Below are positions 45,855-54,700 of a stretch of DNA of 64,000 bases, piece after piece. The notes under the pieces were generated by a model, which made no database searches, had not been told where the DNA came from, and saw nothing but the letters and a program-made list of their open reading frames with translations. The stretch is from Symsagittifera roscoffensis. Its lineage: Eukaryota > Xenacoelomorpha > Acoela > Convolutidae. A program made the position numbers and the translations under genes. The stretch's first letter is position 1, and each line of letters starts with the position of its first letter. The stretch covers positions 20,673,194-20,737,193 of the forward strand of contig NC_087071.1 in the NCBI RefSeq assembly GCF_963678635.1, written 5' to 3'.

Positions 45855-47070
45855 TGTGCCAGTCGGTCATATTTGGAAGTTTGACCTTGAGAAAAACAAG
45901 AGCACTTAATTTTGGGGTGAAATTTAATTTTTCAAAAATTCGAATGGAGCCTGTCATGCACGATTTTCTCGCGATAACTGAAAAACCGAAAAAGAGAATT
46001 CAGAACGATCGAATAACAATTGCGGGAAAGTTGTCAGATAAAAAACAAGTGGGAAATTGCTATTCGCAATTTCCATCATAGTGAACAAGAGTAGAGCTGT
46101 CCGGGAAACGGACTTTATCCTCCACGGTCATTATCCTCCAGGCGATATCCTCCACCATTATCCTCCATTTCTCAAACAGGGACTTTTTCCTCCATTTTTA
46201 TCCCCCAATTTTATGAATTTGGATGTTTTCCTCCAATTAGTAAATTCAGTCAAATTATTAGATTATATCCAATATTTGATCATTTCAGACAATAAATGGA
46301 ACTTCCTGATCATTCCGAGTACGGGCAGCCCAATTATATGGAACAAGTTGACTTCGGAACATCTGGAGGATAAAGTCCGTTTCCCTTGAGAAACCATGAA
46401 ATTTGCCATGCTCAACAAAAACCAACGAAATCGAAAACTTCAATTACGATTTAATTGAAATTATTAATTTTTGTTCTTCAATTTCATCGCAGTTTTAATT
46501 GTCAGTTAATTTCTCCTATCTGCTTTGTTTTTTTTCCGTTTCATTCTTCTCAATAAATGAAAAAGGCGCTTTTATACTCGGAGGACTTTATCCGCCATGG
46601 AGGATATCGCCTGGAGGATAATTACCGTGGAGGATAAAGTCCTGTACCCGAGCTGTCCTATCTGAAATAGAAGACAGAGTATTCCCGAGAGAACAATTAT
46701 TCGAACTGGACTAGAGTGAACCTTCGACGGAAAGGTGGACAGCTGGAGTGTCCCAATGGTTCACATAAAACTTCATTCTAGAGTTCAAACTTACCTCTGC
46801 CATTCAAACTGACAAACATTGAATTTATCTAGTTATCTTAGTTAATTCTAGAGTTGCTCACCCATTCAATTACCTCCTGTGCTTGAGCGCATCAACATGT
46901 GAGTCCTTAATTTAAATTTCTAGAGTGTGTTTTATGATTGTTATGTTGAGATAAGGCGAGTTTTAGGTTGATCCATCTGAAATGGATCAAAGTTCCACTG
47001 TCCAATAAAAAGTAACTAAGCGGATTGTTCCGACCCGGTTTTTAACGGCGTTCATGTATTTTGGGTATCT
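45855..47070 (+). repeat. 3' LTR of copy 1, split by a MITE and truncated by copy 2
   Basis: 45855-46102 and 46659-47070 together match the first 659 bp of the 5' LTR with about a dozen substitutions. The break at 46102/46659 is a MITE. The LTR stops abruptly at gggtatct, and the next base starts the LTR of copy 2, so the last 227 bp are displaced to the far side of copy 2. AATAAA lies at about 47004. Confidence 0.9.
46103..46649. mobile_element. MITE in the LTR, 547 bp, long inverted ends, 9-bp target duplication
   Basis: Flanked by gagctgtcc on both sides (46094-46102 and 46650-46658); the 5' LTR has that 9-mer once. Left end GGGAAACGGACTTTATCC and right end (reverse complement) GGGTACAGGACTTTATCC continue in parallel for about 50 bp with few mismatches. 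The left half holds many direct copies of tatcctcc. A further inverted copy of the end lies at 46365-46385. No ORF of note. A 9-bp duplication and long inverted ends suggest a Mutator-type non-autonomous element; the superfamily is inferred. Confidence 0.85.
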
Positions 47071-47955
47071 TGTAACATTCGCCCAAATATCACACATCGA
47101 CGGAGCGTAGAAAAAGTACCTATCAACGACTGGCAGGCGTCAGTTACCTTAATTCTACTCGTTTTTCACCGTCTCGACCTTGCCAGTTGATTTTCTGGTC
47201 TGTTTAGGGCAAAGTAAAAAGTTACCATTTTTAGGCCATCAGTCAAACGACTTTTGATCAGCTTTCGTTTGCATGCGAACACAACCACATAGCTGAGTCT
47301 CGGATCCTCAGACTACGTGATTGTCATTAAAAACACGGCTCGAACAACCTATTTTTATATGTTTTTGTGTGACAGTTTTATATTAAATCCATTGGAGATG
47401 GATTGACCCTTTCCTTTTTCTATCTACTCATGCTCTGAAATATTAAATAATAACGGTGTTAATTAAGATCTAGGACATTACAGCAGCTGTTATAGTTAGT
47501 TTACCCAGTCCCTTCACATATAATAGTCTCTGGGGGACCAAGCCTCCGCTCCCGTGATTTTCTTGAGATAACACTCTTATCTCCTATATTTCGTGTCCCG
47601 GGAGGGTTCCGTGGTATTTCTCTTCCCCCCACTGAAGCCTCCGTCTCCACAAATATCTGTCGCTAAGGTCCTTATCGTGTGTTCTTGCCACGATAAGAGG
47701 CTCCGTAATTTTTCTGTCTCTGATACAACTGTTCTTCACAATCTATATCGTGGTTCTGATTTTCGTCTTTTTTATTCAAAATGGCCGTCTTTTTTCTATT
47801 TCTCAGAAATGTTCTTCTTCCGATCGAAATTTTAAAAATAAAAATTCTAGAACATTCTGACCCTCCGTCGCAACACTTTTCTGTTCATAAGGCCTTTAGT
47901 CACTTTTTTTTCTGTCGCGGGAAGGTTATGCTGTGTCATCTGGCAGAATGGCACA
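47071..47955 (-). repeat. 3' LTR of copy 2, 885 bp
   Basis: Plus strand starts tgtaacattcgcc and ends aatggcaca; in element sense TGTGCCATT..CGAATGTTACA, sharing both termini and length (885 against 886) with the copy 1 LTR although the interior differs. The PPT adjoins it at 47956-47970. Short frames within it are not genes. Confidence 0.85.
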
Positions 47956-48705
47956 TACTCCCCGGACAAGTCTCCATCAATGTCCCTATTGATCGCACAA
48001 CACCGGGTTATCGTCAAGTAGGTATCCAGTTTTCTGTAACCAATCTTACAAATCGCATAAGAAAATGAAATTTATCTACTCCACCTCAACTCACTACGTG
48101 TTCACAAATGGCATCGTACTACATCTCACTGCCTTTCAACATTTTCACAAAATTTGCACCATGAGGAGTGTCCTAGATAAAATTTCTTTTCTGACTACTT
48201 ACGTCGTCTTGTTATAAAACTTCTTTTCGCTCTTTGTGATTAAAAAGTGGGACGTGGCACGGCCACGCACCCGTTAAAATTAACTTAACTTCACTCACCA
48301 AGTATAATCAGTCATTTATGCGGTCCTTTCCATATTAAAACTAAGAAACTCTGTGGCTAGGAAAGTTATTGAGTTACCCACCCTTCTCGAGCGAATTTAC
48401 TCAAACTTACCATGTCGCCACACAGTGAATTTGTGTCTTACACAGGTTAAAAACTTCAGTCGGGAATAAATAGGTAAATATACTCACCTATGCTCCTTAT
48501 ATACATACATAGATAGTAGTAACTAAAATCAACAATTTCAACAATTTTAACAATTGCAACAATTTTCAAAGTTTGGTCTGACCAAACTAAATCAAAACAA
48601 AAAGTTTAACAAGTTCAATAATCAAAACTTGGTTGATTGGTTTAAGTTTTAGCACACAAATACAATCAAGTTTTTCTCTCCTTCTCTTCTCTTCTTTGGT
48701 CATCT
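47956..48705 (-). promoter_or_regulatory. 3' untranslated region and polypurine tract of copy 2
   Basis: In element sense the LTR is preceded by TTGTCCGGGGAGTA (47970-47956). Before that comes gatcaatagggacattgatg, which is paralleled inside pol at about 58621-58665. The remaining 700 bp are AT-rich with no gene; short aacaattt repeats occur near 48530-48570. Confidence 0.7.
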
Positions 48706-51700
48706 TCACTCCATCATTTCTCCATCCTGATGTTCAGCGTCACTGTCTTCCAGGACTTTCTCTAACATGTCCAGAGAGTTGCGGGCCGTGCCCCAACCCT
48801 CCTGTTCCAACAGCCTCGGTTTGCAACAAGGTAGCAAGTCCACATTCACCTTCTGCTCCCGGTTCCTGCAAAAGCTGTTGTGAAGACACAGGCTCACGTT
48901 TCGTTCTAGGTCAGCTCTTAAGACCTCTTTCTTCTCATCTTCAGTAACACAAGGCGTTCCAGCTACCCGCTTCACCGCTGTGGTGACCGCGTTTCTGTGC
49001 GTCAAGAATGCTCGTTTATAGGCTCCTGGTCCTATATCTAGCTGGAAAGATTGATAGGCTTCCGTATTCCTTGACATGTGACGCTTCGCGCGTTCATACA
49101 TCCAAGATGTCATCACTGCACGGAACCAAGGCATCAATCTTTGCCTTGACCATATTCTTTCAATGGCTTTAGGTATTCTCAGAACCTTGCAGGTGGTTCT
49201 GAAAAGATCCAATTCACGACTCATTTTAACGTTGCTCAACTGTTCAGGAGTCGGCACGGCCGTCTCCTGCTCACTTGTGTCCGCGTTAGCCTCCAACCAT
49301 CTCACTGCTAGCATGGCGCTAACCACCACGATTGACACTTGTTGATTCTGATCGGGCAACCCCGTGGAGTACAACTCCTCCACGTCCCAGACTAGGATCA
49401 GATTCCCGCGTTTAGGGTACCACAACGTCTGCGCCAAGCAGTGGCAAGGATACTCCCCATGGGTTCTCACTATGTTCCTTCGGGTCCGATACCCTGAGGC
49501 TCCCAGCAACGGTTCCACTTCCATCAGAATTCTATGCAGGTCGTCTTTCTCTTCTATGGTGGGGAATTCAGTAGGTAACGCTCCACTCGCTTTCTGTTTC
49601 TCGAACTCACTCACGTTTCCTTCGTTCAGTCTCATGAACTCTTCACCCACAACGTCTTGCAACTCGCCTTCGGATCTCTTCGGGACTGCCCGAAAGATCT
49701 TTGCCAACAAGTCATATGACCTCTCTGACATTCTGGCCAACCTCACGCACTTTGGCACAGAGAAAAGTTGGTCAACCAACACTTGTTGCGTCCTCGCATC
49801 CATCACCACCATGTGCGTAGGATACTTGCTATTACAATACGGCGCTGAGCTTGAACCCACCATATATTTTGAACCAGTAGGTCTGTGATAGGCTTCACTA
49901 TCCTTCAGATTCATTTCATTCTCTAGGGCTTCTCGCCAGCCTCCAATCTTTTGCTCCGTCTGTAATGCTCCAGGGAATATTTCCACGCTGAGGGACGTCA
50001 CTAGCTCATGGGCACGCTCCAAGCGCTCGAGCGATTCTATCGAACTCGTCATGCTGCAAAATCCCAAGGCTGTGATCAGGTTTACGTCCGTCACCCCATG
50101 GCAGTCTGCGACCAACTCCATGGCACTCTTATCTGACATGCTCAATCTTCCGTACAATCGTGCCAGTTGTCGATGCTGCTCGCTTAGCGTAATCAGGCAG
50201 TGTCCCAGGTTACAAACATGTCCTTCCATCCCACTGTGTTGAGCCAAGCATGTGCCTTGCTTCAACCAATTACTCGATGTACCTTCCTCGGACAGCTCCG
50301 TGGACGGGTTGCTCTTCTTCTTCGTCAATCTCATGGCCAGCAGGTGTTGTATCATGGCCAGATCATGTAGACTCGCATCATCATCCCGGTCTAACATGAT
50401 ATCCGCGGTCATGTCCCAGATTAAGCCTGCGTTAGGATGGGGACACCAGGAAGGTTTCATGAGTTCCCACATCACTACTAGACTGGTTTTCAAGGGACCG
50501 TCCCAAGAACCACAATCAAAACTCACTTGCCCTTTTAGCTCGGGAATCGAGGGCTCGACTACTCGTTCTTCCAAAATAATTCCAAGCTTGGGTTGTTCCA
50601 CCATCAACATTCCAATTTCCTTAATCCGTTCAACCCAGAAGTTGAGCACTGTGACTTGCTCGTAGTCGAAGTATGCTTCCCTGGCTTCTTCGTTCACGAA
50701 GGGATTATACGCCATCCCTGGTATACCAGACACGTATTGGAACGACTTCAGTTTCCCTAGTGTTGCAAACTCCTTTTGTCCTCTGGCCGCTTCAATCAAG
50801 TCTCTGCTCACTCTCAATTCTTTGTTGGAGTATCTTCTCACCTCTTCCAACTTGCGATAGCTTTCCATATCATTCGACTCCTTGCTTGGCACGGTCAATG
50901 GCATGTCCTGATATAGCTCTAGGAGTGCCCTAAGGAAGTTCCTTTCGCAATCAACTCCCTTTTGCCGAATGATCTTTATACATTCTCCCAACACAGGAGT
51001 GGGGATGCGATCCACCACGAACCTGACAAAGCAAAGGGCATCCTTACGCTTAGCCCATGCTATCGCTGAATCGTCTTTCGAAATCAATGCTCGTAGAGCT
51101 TCCATTAACTCTAGTTCCTGTTCTCGTGATTTCGAGTCATTACTGGCTTCATACTCCGCCTTTTTGATGCCCATCAAGCACCAAGCCAGTCGTATTTGCA
51201 GATCAGTTCTCACGCAAGGATGAGCCAGGTATGCTGCCACAGTAGCAGGTGCATTCATCGTCTCATCGAAGTATTTCTGGAGGGCCGCCCTCCAAGAAAT
51301 TTCTAGCAGTTTTTCCAATCCGATTTCGTTCGCTTCTGATGACATCACTGTGCCATACTCTCTTCGATTGAAGTTAGAGTTCTCCGTAAGCCCCTTCAAA
51401 TATTCTTGCATGGCTCTCTTCTCACTCCAAGCCATCAGGTGCCCTCTCGCGGAGTTCCTCGCTTTCAACATCTCCACATAACCCCCTGCCGGATCTCCCA
51501 TGTGGACCGATTCCGGCACAGTTATTCGACTGTACTCGACCACGTCGAGTTGTCCTTCCAGTTTCAACTTGGCCATGTTGATCCGCGAGGGCCTATAATC
51601 TTCAAGTCCTCCAGATCCACATTGACTGATTACTTCCATTTCTAACTTAGTGTCTGCCAGGGTTCGCGCCGTCTTCTTCGACCTTGTGGCGGTTACGGTC

Positions 51701-54700
51701 AGACCTGCCAAGAGCATAGGGGGTATCAGATTCTCTTTTTCTCCCCCTGTCAGTGTTGAACTATCTCCCTGCCCGCTCTCGCCTGAACGACCTGCGCTCG
51801 TTAAAGAGGTCACCACTGCGTTGGCTCTTGACTTCACCACTCTCGGGTTCATGGCTCGACTTCCTGTCTTCCCTTTTAGTCGCTTCAGCCCTTTCCTGGC
51901 TCGTCTGACAGGTAATTTCTTTGCAACATGCTGATCATCGGCACTGTCTTCTGTTACTGACTCGGTCAGAACATCCGACTCCATGGAGCTCACTATTTTT
52001 TCCAGGACCTCACGCATGATGGGTTGGTTCAATCCCACCTTCATTATGGACTGCGTCCCATATCGCCTTATCACGTCCCAAGATTTCTCCATGAAGTTTA
52101 CTCGGCTCCAGATTGCTCCTGTCTTGCCTTCCAACTCCATTTGATATCTTTCCCATTCTTCTTCTGGTAATGTGCTGAGGAACGATATCTTCATTGACTC
52201 TTCGATTTTCCTCCTCCTTGGTGATTCATAAAGCAGTTTCTGCGGATCCCTGCTTCGGCACTCTCTAGCCTGGCTTATTGGGTCTATCGGAGATAGATCG
52301 GCCGACGCCTCCTTTGTAGGAGACATGAAGGACGATGGTGCCATTAGCAATAAACTCCCATCGACTTCCCCATCGTCGTCTTCACTGAACCGGTACTCTA
52401 GCAAGTCCCTTTCCAACGCTCCTAGATCGGTCTCTCCCGGTTTCTCCGTCTTACTTCCGGTCCCATCATCGTTATCGTCCTGATCCATCAATTCATCGTC
52501 GTCCGCATCAGGTTTCGGCCTAGGTCCCGAAGGTCCTTGTCGCGCGTCTGTGCCCGAATCCGGCCGAGCTGGTACGGCCATGTCTCCTGCATGATAAAAC
52601 AATTCATCATCGACCAGGAACTCTACCAACTCCTCGCCATGTGGGGCCAGGTCCTCTATCGTTATATATGAGCCTCCTCTGCTCTCCCTTGCCACCTCCA
52701 GCATCACCACTTTCGCTTCTCCTGACCACTTCAGTCTCGATAAGTCATCCGCTGAAGAATATACTTCGTTCCACGTTTCAGCCGAGACCTCTGGTCTCCT
52801 GGAGGGTAGTGCCTTGATCTTTTTCCTGCTCCAGGCATCGGGGAATGAGAAGTCAAACGTATGCGCAGCGGCAGCGTTCCAGCTGATGAAGCGCGGCTCC
52901 ATCCCTCCACTCCACTTCAGCATTCTCTTCTCCGCGTCACGAGCTGCTCCGACACGAGGGGCAATGATGGGAGATGTGACTCCCAACAACATCCTCCTTA
53001 TCGGTGGATATCGATGGCATTGGTCCGGCAGCGGCCTGGACCCAGGAAGCCATGTTTGTTGATTCTCTTTCGCATGGGCATAGGCTCCCGGCAATTGAGG
53101 TACTACCACAGCCTCTCCTGTATCTTTCACCACTGGTCTCAAATTCCAGAGTTTTGGGTTAAACTGGATGTGGGAAAGATCCTCACGGCCCATTCGGCAT
53201 TTGAAGTGGTTGTTGAAGTCCATCAACACCCAACCTGGCTCTGCTATTCTTCCGAATAGCCTATCATCGCTAGCCAGCTTTCTCAGTTCACTCTGCTCTA
53301 CCCAATTCAGCACGGAACAATCCACTACTGAGACCAGGTTGACGTACAACACTGAATTCCTGTACGCTTTAACTTGCACATCCGGGAAGGCAAAGGACAT
53401 CACCGGTCCATACACCACTGTGACGAATTCCCTCAGTCCGTGGACCAGAGCTAACGGATCAATCCGCATCATGACAGCTAAGTCTGTTAGTAAGGGCATG
53501 CCACAATACTGCTTACATTCGCTTGCGTTCGTCGCCACTTTGTCCTCTCCTGTGACGCTTCTGTTTTGTTGCAAGAGGTATTGAAGTAGGAGAGTCCTCC
53601 AGTCTTTCATCTTCTTGAGCGAGGCAGTTTCCAACTGTGCATTGAACTCACGACTGGGTCCCTGTAGTTGTTCAGGGTAACGCAATAGCACAAGCAAGTC
53701 TCCCAGTCGACCATAGGTCATGGCAATCAGAGTCAGGAGTCCATCCAATCTCAAATCTGCCAACGCTTGGGTAAAGAGGTTTGCCGGTCCTTTCACAAAG
53801 TTTTCATGACCAAATGTCACGTATAAGGCTAGCACCAGGCCAATCGACAACTTCCTGATGTCTTTGACGAAACTCGCGATCAGGTTCCTAGATGCCCTCG
53901 GATAGCACGTCGATAGGAAAGATGGCGTCCATCCCACTCCCATTCCACCCAAGATAGCATCTGATCGTTCGTACTGTGCCTTTGTGGCCAGCACGTCAGC
54001 TTGGAACTTATCCAGCGACATCGTGTTTACGTCTTGCATCAGTTTCAACATCTTGCCTCCAGCCAACTCCCGGGCATTAAGTAGATTCTTCAGATACACA
54101 TGTATCTCTTTAATTATTGCCGGCGCATGCTCAAACGCGTCCTCACCCAAGGTGCACAGCCTCGGTGACAGATACAACCATATGTTGTTGTGTGGCTTCG
54201 TACGCAAAGCTATTGCCATGAGGTCCTCCTCTGCTGACGTCATATTCTTTCTGATCATCCTTCCCTGCTCATTCTCTGCATGATCCATCTGTCTGAACCA
54301 GAGATCATCAACCACCTGTTGTACTAACAGATGATCGTCATCTACCCCTGGTCTTAGCTTCAACAATCTTGCGAAGTTGGACAGCTCCAACCCCAGAACT
54401 TCATCTAGCACCAACCTAGTTGTGCTACAATCTCTGAGCCCCTGTATGGCATTCGAGATGTCAGCCCAAACGGCGGGAAGCTCAGATCGGGACGGATAGT
54501 AATTGTCCGGGCCCACCACTCTGTTTGGGGCAGGAATTATCACGTTAAATATCCCCTCTGCTATCGTCGTGACCATTGTGTACACAAATTGAAGGGGTTC
54601 AGGCAACGCAGCGTAGCCTGGTGACAATACGAAGATCACCTTCACCACATTCATGGTGAAACGTTGTCTTGCTGCTGCCTCTACCTCGGCCATCGCCGAG

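Larger units (their letters stand above)
24210..47070 (+). mobile_element. Giant Ty3/gypsy element, copy 1 (about 22.3 kb without inserts)
   Basis: 5' LTR 24210-25095, PBS 25107, leader with minisatellites, gag, pol, ORF2, ORF3, PPT, then a 3' LTR starting at 45855. The 3' LTR is split by a 547-bp MITE and cut at 47070, where copy 2 begins. The two LTRs differ by roughly a dozen substitutions over about 660 comparable bases by eye, so insertion is fairly recent but older than copy 2. Coding defects: TAA at 28811, frame change near 29190, about 5 nt lost near 34566, TGA at 43636. Length is several times that of usual gypsy elements (5-8 kb). The extra length lies in the leader, a pol insertion, ORF2 and ORF3. 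Confidence 0.9.
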
